Assembly: GCF_015356825.1 (NCBI RefSeq)
Contig: NZ_JAACYW010000054.1
Span: 1 to 51,284, forward strand
Direction: 5' to 3'
Source of the DNA: Catenulispora rubra
GTDB taxonomy: Bacteria > Actinomycetota > Actinomycetes > Streptomycetales > Catenulisporaceae
Length of the DNA stretch: 51,284 nt
The notes under the pieces were generated by a model, which was given only the letters and a program-made list of their open reading frames with translations, did no database searches and was not told the DNA's origin. Positions 18,701 through 25,744 of this stretch are shown piece after piece. Position 1 is the stretch's first letter; every line of letters begins with the position of its first letter. A program made the position numbers and the translations under genes.

Positions 18701-19173
18701 GCGTCATGGTCCTTGCGGCACAGGGCCGGGATCTTCTGGCCCTTGCTCTGGAAGAAGACCCCGAAGCCGCCGAGCTCGACCGTCGCGGCGGCGGCGAACG
18801 GGACGCCGCGCGCGGCGGCCCAGGCGTCGACCAGAACGTAGGGCTCGTAGTTCTTCGGGGCGTCGTAGAGCACCACGGCAGCGGCGATCGCAGCCTGCTG
18901 CGACGTCATCGCGGCCAGATCGCCGAACTCCGGCTCCCGCATCGCCGCGGCGAGGTCGCCGTCGGTGCCGTCGTGGCCGAGCACGAGATCGACGGTCTTC
19001 GCGGCCTTGGCGAACACCCGGTCGAAGTCTGCGACGGCGTCCGCGACCGGCTCGAAGACCGCGTCCGGAGCCGCCGACCTGCCGTCACGGCGCGATATCA
19101 CCAGCGACCGGGGATCAAAGCGCTTGTCGAACAACCCTGCGACAGCGTCCACCGGTTCCAGGACGTTCCCCAC
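15781..19173 (-). CDS. DUF4132 protein, copy A (first gene of the operon)
   Basis: An 1130-aa protein and the promoter-proximal gene. I choose GTG at 19173 (VGNVLEPVDAV) because GGGAGGG lies 4-6 bases ahead; the upstream ATG at 19242 has no ribosome site and falls in the putative promoter. Shared blocks: LAAMTSQQAAI, FISFLFPERDDW, VIKGLTAPTSADVVW, VKELCDARSLADFVWGL, ELDYGPRRFRV, LPKPAVLDD, HPLLRHLVRRLVW, FRVAEDDSYADVDD, IGVAHPVDLG and ILQPFRQLGR (about 780-1010). The same order appears in copies B-D, so this is a true tandem family. Closest by eye to copy D. The end EVTAQ encodes the ribosome site and start of copy B. Confidence 0.9.
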   Translation of the reverse strand: MGNVLEPVDAVAGLFDKRFDPRSLVISRRDGRSAAPDAVFEPVADAVADFDRVFAKAAKTVDLVLGHDGTDGDLAAAMREPEFGDLAAMTSQQAAIAAAVVLYDAPKNYEPYVLVDAWAAARGVPFAAAATVELGGFGVFFQSKGQKIPALCRKDHDAAHAQERFAMAARMRRHLAAAGDDDYAATATLVSALRSPAVVRNAFISFLFPERDDWVDEDVAGPPGRGWQIRDGVAAWLLIGAVTTARQAERLTRWVHADALRLCSAATATMVATVGLDLIPAIASWAEDYWDGVEARQRVQRLLAGFDSDEAFLALLGQLEYRGTAAVLAEAAQRFPERGVRLLAEAAPDQPAARTTVERVLRLTVVSRPEAARAVAAQLAEEPRARVEKMVNAVAAPLPPVAAEVLPDLLTTPPWEQAHEVVKPVVIKGLTAPTSADVVWLNDQERADWRADTLGVHHREDEDWGKRLAKALGHRNAYQLMVIVMRGPEKEARQALRNLSDGYSYDALAWCSTATARFGLDAFPSVMSAVRSSPLVNAELLLPFACSETAPLVADWNLRLKTLRAPGQAWMRRHPVLTARTLIPAAIGKAGRARQAAETALRFLVAEGFQEEVRAEAATYGSEAEAGVVQLLAQDPLFAVLPKTMPEPPSWAEPESLPQLLVAGRKEALPQSAVRNVVRMFMISTADDPYLGLETVKELCDARSLADFVWGLFENWQTADYPAKQSFAMDSLRWFGGDEAVRRLSPLIRVWPGDGGHARAVAGLDVLTVIGGDTALLHLYGISQKGKFRGLKESAQERVEAIAKELRLTRDQLGDRLVPDLGLDGSGSMELDYGPRRFRVFFDEQLKPGVTDESGKRLKSLPKPAVLDDAELAPAAHQRFSGLKKDVRTLASDQITRLELAMVARRRWTKADFEEYFVGHPLLRHLVRRLVWSDFRPDGTGVRGTFRVAEDDSYADVDDDPITVADDALIGVAHPVDLGDDLPRWSELFTDYEILQPFRQLGRPVLTLTAEEEQNSLLTRFAGIRTPAGKVLGLERRGWQRSAPGDGGWQGYLLRALPDGRTAVVELEPGFGAGWAGDADDQELKKVWIGGKDHDRYRYWRQDGNTDPLSSLDPVTASEILNDLSEVTAQ

Positions 19174-19210
19174 TAGCCCTCCCAAGCCAATCGCCCGCCC
19201 GAATGGGACG

Positions 19211-19242
19211 ACCCTAGCGAGGCAAACCGACAGGGGTGGCAA
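19211..19242 (-). promoter_or_regulatory. Possible promoter of the DUF4132/MoxR operon
   Basis: On the minus strand TTGCCA (19237-19242) and TAGGGT (19211-19216) stand 20 bases apart, about 38 bases ahead of the chosen GTG. The spacer is longer than ideal, so this is only a candidate. The 146-base gap between this operon and the divergent GGDEF-EAL gene must hold both promoters. Confidence 0.3.
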
Positions 19243-19319
19243 GGTCTCGACACCGAAGCCCCGAACAGCACCGGATGGGCGTCATCCGCACGTAGCCCTC
19301 AAGTTGCTGACCCGTTCGG

Positions 19320-21599
19320 GTGCATGATCCCCTCGAACCTATGGCGCTCCGGTTCGCGGCATTCATGGCGCTGTGGACCGTCTTCTACTACTCGGTTCCC
19401 AGTTTGCACCTGCTGACCTGGACCGTGATCGGCCTGGGCGGGGTCGGCGCGGTGCTGGTCGGGGTCTGCCGCTACCACCCGAGCAGTCCGCGCGCCTGGT
19501 ACTTCCTGGCCGGGGCGATGCTGACGCTGGTCAGCGGGGACACCGCGTACAACCTGCTGACCGACGTCTTCGACCGGGTCGAGCCGTTCCCCTCCATCGC
19601 CGACGCCATCTACCTGCTGACCTACCCGCTGGCCGCGGCCGGCGTGCTGCTCATGGTGCGGCGCCGCAGCCCGCTGCGCGACCGGGCGGCGCTGATCGAC
19701 GCCGTCATCCTGACCACGGCCGCGGCGCTGCTGCTGTGGGTCTACATCATCACCCCGACCGTGGACGACCGGGCGCAGTCCTGGACCGGCAGCGCGGTGT
19801 CCATCGCCTATCCGCTCGGGGACGTGATGCTGCTGGCGGTGAGCGCGCGGCTGGCCACCGGCGGGGCCCTGCGCGGGCCGGCGGTGCGGCTGCTGCTGCT
19901 CGGCGTGCTCGGGCTGACCGGGTCCGACGTGGCCTACGCGCTGGTCCGGCTGTACGGCCAGTGGCGCGTCGGCACCCCCGCCGACCTGGGCTGGGTGATC
20001 TTCTACGGCTCCTGGGCGGCGGCCGCGCTCTCGCCGTCGATGACCGAGCTCACCGAGCCGGTGGCCCGCTCCCGGCGCGGCGCGGACCGCGCGCGGGTGC
20101 TCCCGCTGGCGGTCGCGGCCCTGGTCGCGCCGAGCGTGCTGATGATCGAGTCGCTGGAGACGGACCTGAGCGACGGCCCGGTCATCGCCGTGACCTCGGC
20201 GTTGATGTTCCTGCTCGTTCTGCTGCGGCTCTACCTGGCCGGCCGCCAGACCCGGGAGCTGGACAACCGTGCGCACACCCGGGCCATGCTGCGCGAGCTG
20301 AAGCACCGCGCCTACCGGGACTCGCTCACCGGCCTCGGCAACCGGCTGCGTTTCCAGGACCGGGCCGAGCGCGCCCTGGCCCGGGCCCAGGACTGCGGCG
20401 GCGTGGCCGCGATGCTGCTCATCGACCTGGACAACTTCAAAGAGGTCAACGACACCCAGGGCCACAAGGTCGGCGACGAGCTGCTGATAGCGGCGGCGTC
20501 GCGGATAGCCGGGGCCGTCCGGCCCGGCGACCTGCCGGTGCGCCTCGGCGGCGACGAGTTCGCGGTGCTGCTGTCCGACGGCGCCTCCGAGGCCGCGGCC
20601 GTGGCCCTGGCGCAGCGGCTGATCGGGGTGCTGGCCGAGCCGTTCCGACTCTCCGGGGCGCCGGTGCCGGTGCGGGCCAGCATCGGGGTGGCGACCAGCC
20701 CCGGCGGCGCCGGCGGCACCGAGGAGGTGCTGTTCCGCAACGCCGATCTGGCGTTGTACGCGGCCAAGGCGGACGGCAAGGGCACCTGGCGGCTGTTCGA
20801 GCCCAGCCTGTACGACGCCGCGCTGCAACGCCTGGCGCTGCGCACCGGCCTGGACCGGGCGCTGGCCGTCGGAGAGTTCGAACTGCACTACCAGCCGATC
20901 GTGGAGCTGCAGGGCCCGCCGAAGGTGGCCGGCTTCGAGGCGCTGGTGCGCTGGCGGCATCCCAAGCTGGGGCTGCTGGCGCCGGGGAACTTCGTGCCGG
21001 TGGCCGAGGAGACCGGGCAGATCACCCCGATCGGGGCCTGGATCCTGCGGCGCGCGACCGCCGACGCCGCCGCGGCCGGGTTCGGGTACGTGGCCGTGAA
21101 CGTCTCCCCGCACCAGTTCAGCGGCGGCGGGTTCGTCGACACGGTGCGCTCGGCGCTGCGCGCGGCGGACCTGCCGGCGGACCGGCTGACCGTGGAGATC
21201 ACCGAGAACGTCTTCCTGCACGAGGCCACCGCCGACGCCCTGGTCGACCTGCAGCGGCTGGCGCTGCTCGGGGTGCGCGTGGCCATCGACGACTTCGGGA
21301 CCGGCTACTCCTCGATCGGGTATCTGCGGGACCTGAAGTTCGACCTAATCAAGGCCGACAAGTCGTTCGTCGACCGGATCGCGGACAAGAAGGATCATGA
21401 ACGGCTGCTGCGCGGGATCATCCACGTGGCCGGGACCATGGACATCGCCGTGGTCGCCGAGGGGGTCGAGACCATCGCGCAGCGGGACCTGCTGCGCGAC
21501 ATGGGGTGTGCCTACGCACAGGGCTTCTTCTACTCGCCGGCGGTGCCGCTGGCGGAGACGTCCGGTGTGCGGGCCGCCATAGAGATGGGAGAGAACTGA
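19320..21599 (+). CDS. Membrane diguanylate cyclase/phosphodiesterase (GGDEF-EAL)
   Basis: A 759-aa c-di-GMP enzyme. The first 300 residues form about eight to nine hydrophobic segments, a membrane sensor without a recognised name. A GGDEF domain follows (about 330-490) with intact RLGGDEF, then an EAL domain (about 505-750) with GFEALVRW, VNVSPHQF, EITENVF, DDFGTGYSS, IKADKSF and VVAEGVET, so both synthesis and breakdown of c-di-GMP look possible. The start is uncertain: GTG 19320 is the earliest option after an in-frame stop, ATG 19341 the next, and neither has a ribosome site. The stop overlaps the next ATG (TGATG), tying it to the PLP enzyme. Confidence 0.9.
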   Translation: MHDPLEPMALRFAAFMALWTVFYYSVPSLHLLTWTVIGLGGVGAVLVGVCRYHPSSPRAWYFLAGAMLTLVSGDTAYNLLTDVFDRVEPFPSIADAIYLLTYPLAAAGVLLMVRRRSPLRDRAALIDAVILTTAAALLLWVYIITPTVDDRAQSWTGSAVSIAYPLGDVMLLAVSARLATGGALRGPAVRLLLLGVLGLTGSDVAYALVRLYGQWRVGTPADLGWVIFYGSWAAAALSPSMTELTEPVARSRRGADRARVLPLAVAALVAPSVLMIESLETDLSDGPVIAVTSALMFLLVLLRLYLAGRQTRELDNRAHTRAMLRELKHRAYRDSLTGLGNRLRFQDRAERALARAQDCGGVAAMLLIDLDNFKEVNDTQGHKVGDELLIAAASRIAGAVRPGDLPVRLGGDEFAVLLSDGASEAAAVALAQRLIGVLAEPFRLSGAPVPVRASIGVATSPGGAGGTEEVLFRNADLALYAAKADGKGTWRLFEPSLYDAALQRLALRTGLDRALAVGEFELHYQPIVELQGPPKVAGFEALVRWRHPKLGLLAPGNFVPVAEETGQITPIGAWILRRATADAAAAGFGYVAVNVSPHQFSGGGFVDTVRSALRAADLPADRLTVEITENVFLHEATADALVDLQRLALLGVRVAIDDFGTGYSSIGYLRDLKFDLIKADKSFVDRIADKKDHERLLRGIIHVAGTMDIAVVAEGVETIAQRDLLRDMGCAYAQGFFYSPAVPLAETSGVRAAIEMGEN

Positions 21600-22918
21600 T
21601 GGCGCGGCACGAAGTGTGGGCCGAGCTGGCCCGGTTGAAGGACACCACGCGGTTCTACGACGCCGTCATCGAGGAGCAGGACCGCGCCGAACCCCGGCGG
21701 ATCCGCATCGGCGACGAGTGGCTGTCCGACTTCGCCTCCTGCAACTACCTCGGCTTCGACGTCGACCCGGAGATCATGGCCGCCCCGGCGGAGCTGATCG
21801 CGAAGTGGGGCACGCACCCGAGCTGGTCGCGGCTGCTGGGCAATCCCAAGCCGTACCTGGAGATCGAGGAGCAGCTCACCGACCTGTTGCAGGCCCCTGA
21901 CACGCTGGTGCTGCCGACCATCACGCACATCCACATGACGGTGATCCCGGTCCTGGCCGGCAAGGGCACGGTGTTCTGCGAGGCGCAGGCGCACCGCACC
22001 ATCTACGACGGCAGCTCCGTGGCCCGCGGCAACGGCGCCACCCTGCACCGCTGGCGCGCCACCGACCTCGGCGGCCTGGCCGTGGCGCTGCGCAAGGCGC
22101 CGAAGGACCTGCCGCGGCTGGTGTGCATGGACGGCATCAACAGCATGACCGGCAACGAGCCGGGGCTGGCGGCGATCGCGGACATCTGCCGGGCCGAGGG
22201 CGCGCTGCTGTACGTGGACGACGCGCACGGCTTCGGCGTGATCGGCGAGCGGTCGTCGGCGGAGACCTCGCCGTACGGGGCGCTGGGGAACAGCATCGTG
22301 CGGCACCTCGGGGAGTCGTACGAGGGGCTGGTGCTGGTCGGCGGGTTCTCGAAGGCGTACTCCTCGCTGATGGCGTTCCTGGCGCTGCCCACGCAGATGA
22401 AGGAGTACCTGAAGTTCGCGGCGGCGCCGTATCTGTACTCGGGCCCGTCGCCGACGGCATCGCTGGCCACGGTCCTGGCCGGGCTGAAGGTGAACCGGGA
22501 GCGCGGCGAGGTGATCCGCGGCGGGCTGTGGCACAAGACGGCGCGGGTCATCGACCACGTCCGCAAGCTCGGGCTCTACACGCCGAACCGCAGCGGGTTC
22601 CCCATCATCGAGCTGCCGGCCCGGGAACCCTCCGACATCGACGAGATCGCCTCGATCCTCTGGGAACGGGGCATCTACGTCACACTGGCGGCGTACCCGC
22701 TGGTGCCGAGGGACCAGGCCGGCTTCCGGATCCAGGTGACCGCGGCGAACACGGACGAGGAGATCGACCAGTTGAACGCGACACTGACCGAGCTGGCGCC
22801 GATGCTGAGCAAGGCCGAGGGGCACGGGCACGGATACGGGTCCGAATACGGGTCCGGGTCCGGGCACGGGCACGGGCACGGGCACAACGGCGGCGCGGCC
22901 GGTTCCGCAGGGCACTGA
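21599..22918 (+). CDS. Alpha-oxoamine-synthase-family PLP enzyme with His-rich tail
   Basis: A 439-aa fold-type I PLP enzyme of the KBL/AONS/serine-palmitoyltransferase type. Signs: SCNYLGFD near the N-terminus, YVDDAHGFGVIGE (PLP-ring aspartate, about 207) and GGFSKAYSS with the Schiff-base lysine near 251. Such enzymes join an amino acid to an acyl thioester with loss of CO2; the substrate cannot be told. ATG 21599 overlaps the GGDEF-EAL stop with GGGAGA ahead, which is preferred to the longer frame starting inside that gene. The last 35 residues are an odd Gly/His/Ser tail (GHGHGHGHN) from GGGCAC-like repeats and may bind metal. The MgtC gene follows after one base. Confidence 0.85.
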   Translation: MARHEVWAELARLKDTTRFYDAVIEEQDRAEPRRIRIGDEWLSDFASCNYLGFDVDPEIMAAPAELIAKWGTHPSWSRLLGNPKPYLEIEEQLTDLLQAPDTLVLPTITHIHMTVIPVLAGKGTVFCEAQAHRTIYDGSSVARGNGATLHRWRATDLGGLAVALRKAPKDLPRLVCMDGINSMTGNEPGLAAIADICRAEGALLYVDDAHGFGVIGERSSAETSPYGALGNSIVRHLGESYEGLVLVGGFSKAYSSLMAFLALPTQMKEYLKFAAAPYLYSGPSPTASLATVLAGLKVNRERGEVIRGGLWHKTARVIDHVRKLGLYTPNRSGFPIIELPAREPSDIDEIASILWERGIYVTLAAYPLVPRDQAGFRIQVTAANTDEEIDQLNATLTELAPMLSKAEGHGHGYGSEYGSGSGHGHGHGHNGGAAGSAGH

Positions 22919-22919
22919 C

Positions 22920-23453
22920 GTGCACCTGCACCTGGACAGCCTGAGCCAGCTGGGGCGCCTGTCGCTGGCGTTCGTGCTGACCTACCTGCTCGGCTTCGAG
23001 CGCGACCTGCGCGGCTCGCCGGCCGGCGACCGCACCTTCTCGCTGATCGGCGTGGGCAGCGCGATCATCGCGGTCCTGGCCAAGGACGGCAACGCGCCGA
23101 ACGCGCTGGCCGGCGTCATCACCGGCGTCGGCTTCATCGGCGCTGGCGTGGTCTTCCGCCCGAACCTGACCATGTCGGCCCGCTGGCACCTGATCGACAC
23201 GGTCAAGGGCGTGACCACGGCGGCCACCATCTTCGCCGCCGCCGCGATCGGCGCCGCCTGCGGCTTCGGCCGCCTCATCCTGGGCACCGGCGGCACCGCG
23301 CTGGTGCTGCTGGCGCTGGAGGTCCGGCACATCCCGATCCTGAAGTTCGCCGACGGCCGCCGGTGGGCTTCGCGGTTCGCGAACGACGAGGTGGCGGTGG
23401 ATCCGTTGCAGGGGCAGGGGCACGGGCAGGGGAAGGATTCGCCGGAATCGTGA
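22920..23453 (+). CDS. MgtC/SapB-family membrane protein
   Basis: A 177-aa protein with four to five hydrophobic helices and the MgtC signature: LLGFERDLRG near residue 22, DRTFSLIGVGSA, GVGFIGAGVVF and TVKGVTTAATIFAAAAIG. MgtC proteins are inner-membrane proteins tied to Mg2+ limitation and ATP/virulence control rather than proven transporters. GTG at 22920 lies one base after the PLP-enzyme stop, so the two are probably translated together. It lacks the long C-terminal ACT-like domain of full-length MgtC and ends in a short QGQGHGQGK tail. The three-gene set suggests a membrane or envelope response, which is inference. Confidence 0.88.
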   Translation: MHLHLDSLSQLGRLSLAFVLTYLLGFERDLRGSPAGDRTFSLIGVGSAIIAVLAKDGNAPNALAGVITGVGFIGAGVVFRPNLTMSARWHLIDTVKGVTTAATIFAAAAIGAACGFGRLILGTGGTALVLLALEVRHIPILKFADGRRWASRFANDEVAVDPLQGQGHGQGKDSPES

Positions 23454-23521
23454 GATGCCGAAGTGAGACAGGACAGCGGCGACGAGCCGGAGCCCGCCGC
23501 CGCCTTGAGATTCCGTATCTC

Positions 23522-23572
23522 TTACTGGTCTTGCTGGTCTTGCTGGTCTCGCTGGTCTCGCTTGTCCCGCTG
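23522..23572. repeat. Tandem 9-bp repeats between convergent genes
   Basis: About five imperfect copies of CTGGTCTTG/CTGGTCTCG follow one another just beyond the stop of the phosphoesterase gene and in the gap to the MgtC gene. No gene is visible in 23454-23577, and no strong terminator hairpin either. Confidence 0.75.
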
Positions 23573-23577
23573 GAGCC

Positions 23578-25260
23578 TTAGTTCACGTTCAGGGCGTTGT
23601 CGTCGTTGACGAACGACGTCTGCCCGTTGCCCGTCTCGGTGCCGGTGAACTTCAGCGTGATGCTCTGCCCGATGTAGGGGCTCAGGTTGTACGAGAACTG
23701 CGAGTAGCCGTTGTTGGCGTCCAGGTTCGAGAACGTGTGCAGCGTGCTCAGCACCGTGCCCGACGAGTTCAGCACCTGGAGCGCCAGCTTGTCCTGGACC
23801 GCGCCGGAGGTGTTGGCCGTGTCGATGTGGAGCCAGAAGGAGTAGGTCGCGGTCTTGCAGCTCGCGGGGATCGACGCCTTCTGCGCCAGGGTGTCGGTGT
23901 GCCGGGAGCCGTAGCCGTCGAGCCAGGCGTCGTAGTTGCCCGAGTGCGAGGGCTCCGAGCCCAGATCGTTGTTGATGACGCCGGAGGTCGCCGTCCACGG
24001 GAACGCCGAGCCGCTCTCGAAGCCGGGGTTGCCGAGGAGCTGCGCCGCGGTGCAGCCGCCGCCGGACGAGGCCACGGTCCACGTGAACTGCGCGCTGCCC
24101 GAGGCGGTGCCCGAGGACGCGGTGACCGTCACGTTCGACGTGCCGGCGGTCGTCGGCGTGCCGGTGACGGCACCCGACGAGCTGATCGACAGACCAGCCG
24201 GAAGACCCGTCGCCGAATACGTCAGCGCCTTACCGGCCGAGTCCGACGCCGAGACCTGCAACGTCGATATCGCCGTCCCCACCGTGCTCGACTGAGAACC
24301 CGGGTTGGTCACCGAAACGGTCTCGGTCGGGGTCGTGCTGAAGACGTCGGTGATCGGCGTGGCCGACGAGGCGTTCCCGGCGTACGGCAGGCCGTACATG
24401 TCCTCGATCGTCCGGAGCACGCTGTAGTGGTTGATCGTCTCGCTGTACTGGCCGGCCTTCACGCTCGCGCCGTAGAAGACGGTCGGGATCTGGTTCGACT
24501 GCGAGGAGTCGTCCTCGTCCCAGGTGACGATCAGCAGGCTGTTGTGCGTCTTGGCCCACTGCGCGTAGGCGTCGAGGTTGTTGTGCAGGAAGGTGTCGCC
24601 CTGGGCGATGGTGCCGTCGTGCATGTCGTCCTGGAGGTTCGGGACGACCCAGGACACCGTCGGCAGCGAGGCGAAGTTCGCCGAGGACGGGAAGTTCGTG
24701 AAGGGCTGGTTCGAGCTCGACGGGATGTGGTTGGCCGAGCTGCTCGGGGCCTCCTGGAAGTTCACCCAGGGGTTGTGCTTGCTCGCGTAGTTGCCCGAGG
24801 TGCAGGCCGTCGAACCGGTCGAGGGCAGGCCCTCGGAGTAGCTGTCCCAGGTGTCCCCGGCGGCCAGCAGCTGCGCGCCCTCGTTCGGCTTGTCGATCGC
24901 CACCGGGCACTGGTCCCCGGTGATGCCCTGGTTCGTGCCGGAGAACAGGTCCAGGTAGTTCGGCTCGGAGGGGTGCTCGATCGCGAAGGACTGGGTGAAC
25001 AGCGCGCCGCCGGCGGCCAGGGTGTTGTTGATGTACGGGGCGTCGGCGGTGTCGCCGATGATCTCGCCGTACGAGTGGTTCTCCTCCATGACCAGGACGA
25101 CGTGGTCGTACCTGGGGACGCCGCCGGCGGCGTGGGCCGGTTGGGCCGCCACCGCCAGACCGGCCACCGTGAGCGCGGCGCCGGCCGCGGTGGCGGCCGC
25201 CCGGCGCAGGGTGCTGTGACTCGTGATTCTGCTCAGGGGATGATGGTGCTTGCCGGACAC
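23578..25260 (-). CDS. Secreted phosphoesterase (acid phosphatase/phospholipase C family) with Ig-like domain
   Basis: A 560-aa exported enzyme. GTG at 25260 is preceded by GGAGGAG at ideal distance. A Sec signal peptide follows (twin Arg, Ala/Leu-rich core, cut near AQPAHAAGG, about 45). The phosphoesterase domain (PF04185-type, about 50-340) has DHVVLVMEENHSYG, SEPNYLDLFSG and VTWDEDDSSQSN, the last with its metal-binding Asp residues. Then a putative Ig domain (LPAGLSISSSGAVTGTP, about 350-420) and a C-terminal beta domain (NPGFESG, about 430-560) that looks like a sugar-binding or adhesion module. Secretion and phosphate scavenging are likely; the substrate is not known. Confidence 0.88.
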   Translation of the reverse strand: MSGKHHHPLSRITSHSTLRRAAATAAGAALTVAGLAVAAQPAHAAGGVPRYDHVVLVMEENHSYGEIIGDTADAPYINNTLAAGGALFTQSFAIEHPSEPNYLDLFSGTNQGITGDQCPVAIDKPNEGAQLLAAGDTWDSYSEGLPSTGSTACTSGNYASKHNPWVNFQEAPSSSANHIPSSSNQPFTNFPSSANFASLPTVSWVVPNLQDDMHDGTIAQGDTFLHNNLDAYAQWAKTHNSLLIVTWDEDDSSQSNQIPTVFYGASVKAGQYSETINHYSVLRTIEDMYGLPYAGNASSATPITDVFSTTPTETVSVTNPGSQSSTVGTAISTLQVSASDSAGKALTYSATGLPAGLSISSSGAVTGTPTTAGTSNVTVTASSGTASGSAQFTWTVASSGGGCTAAQLLGNPGFESGSAFPWTATSGVINNDLGSEPSHSGNYDAWLDGYGSRHTDTLAQKASIPASCKTATYSFWLHIDTANTSGAVQDKLALQVLNSSGTVLSTLHTFSNLDANNGYSQFSYNLSPYIGQSITLKFTGTETGNGQTSFVNDDNALNVN

Positions 25261-25393
25261 GTGATCTCCTCCTAGGCACACAGACTGCGCGGCACCCCGG
25301 GTCGGAGTGCCGCGCTGTCATCAATAGTCTGCGATCATGAAGGAGAGAAGTCCCGGCAATGAATCCTTTGCCGGATTCTTGCCTTTCGAGCAG

Positions 25394-25684
25394 TTACGGC
25401 ACATCCACCCGGTACGGGTCGTGCTCGCTGAGCAGCTTGTCCAGCCTAGCCTTGTCGACCCGCCCGACGATCTGTTCGTCCTCCTGCTTATCGCGCACCA
25501 CTTTCGCCAGGGTGATCGCCGAGGTGATCGTGTACAGCAGGCCCAGGCCCAGGAACGCCCGCTCCCAGGCGTTGACCGGGAGGTAGGCGATGCCGACGAC
25601 GGTCGCGCCGGTGGAGACGATGAACGAGGCGACCGCCTGGAAGTAGTACGCGGCCGTGTTCCGGTTTGCCAGTGGCGTACTCAT
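25394..25684 (-). CDS. YiaA/YiaB two-helix membrane protein
   Basis: A 96-aa membrane protein with two hydrophobic helices and the YiaAB pattern: AAYYFQAVASFIVS at the first helix, then YLPVNAWERAFLGLGLLY and TLAKVVRDKQEDEQ. The C-terminal 30 residues are charged and cytoplasmic. The biological role of YiaA/B proteins is not known. It stands alone: 60 bases downstream of the kinase stop and 133 bases from the phosphoesterase start, with no clear ribosome site ahead. Confidence 0.85.
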   Translation of the reverse strand: MSTPLANRNTAAYYFQAVASFIVSTGATVVGIAYLPVNAWERAFLGLGLLYTITSAITLAKVVRDKQEDEQIVGRVDKARLDKLLSEHDPYRVDVP

Positions 25685-25744
25685 GCTTCGATGATGCGCC
25701 GGGCAGCCGTCATCGATCGTGAGTACGGGTACTCATTCGCGTGC

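Noticed and set aside
5755..19173. Molybdate regulator function for the DUF4132 proteins by the MolR name
   Set aside because: The name rests on old E. coli work; no molybdate genes are near and no DNA-binding domain is visible.
12629..19176. Long open frames on the plus strand opposite the DUF4132 genes (over 1000 codons each)
   Set aside because: They mirror the real genes in a very GC-rich genome, their products are Arg/Gln/Pro-rich without any family motif, and the minus-strand genes have conserved motifs and overlaps with coupled starts.
23522..23572. CRISPR array
   Set aside because: Repeats are 9 bases long and directly adjacent, without spacers or cas genes.
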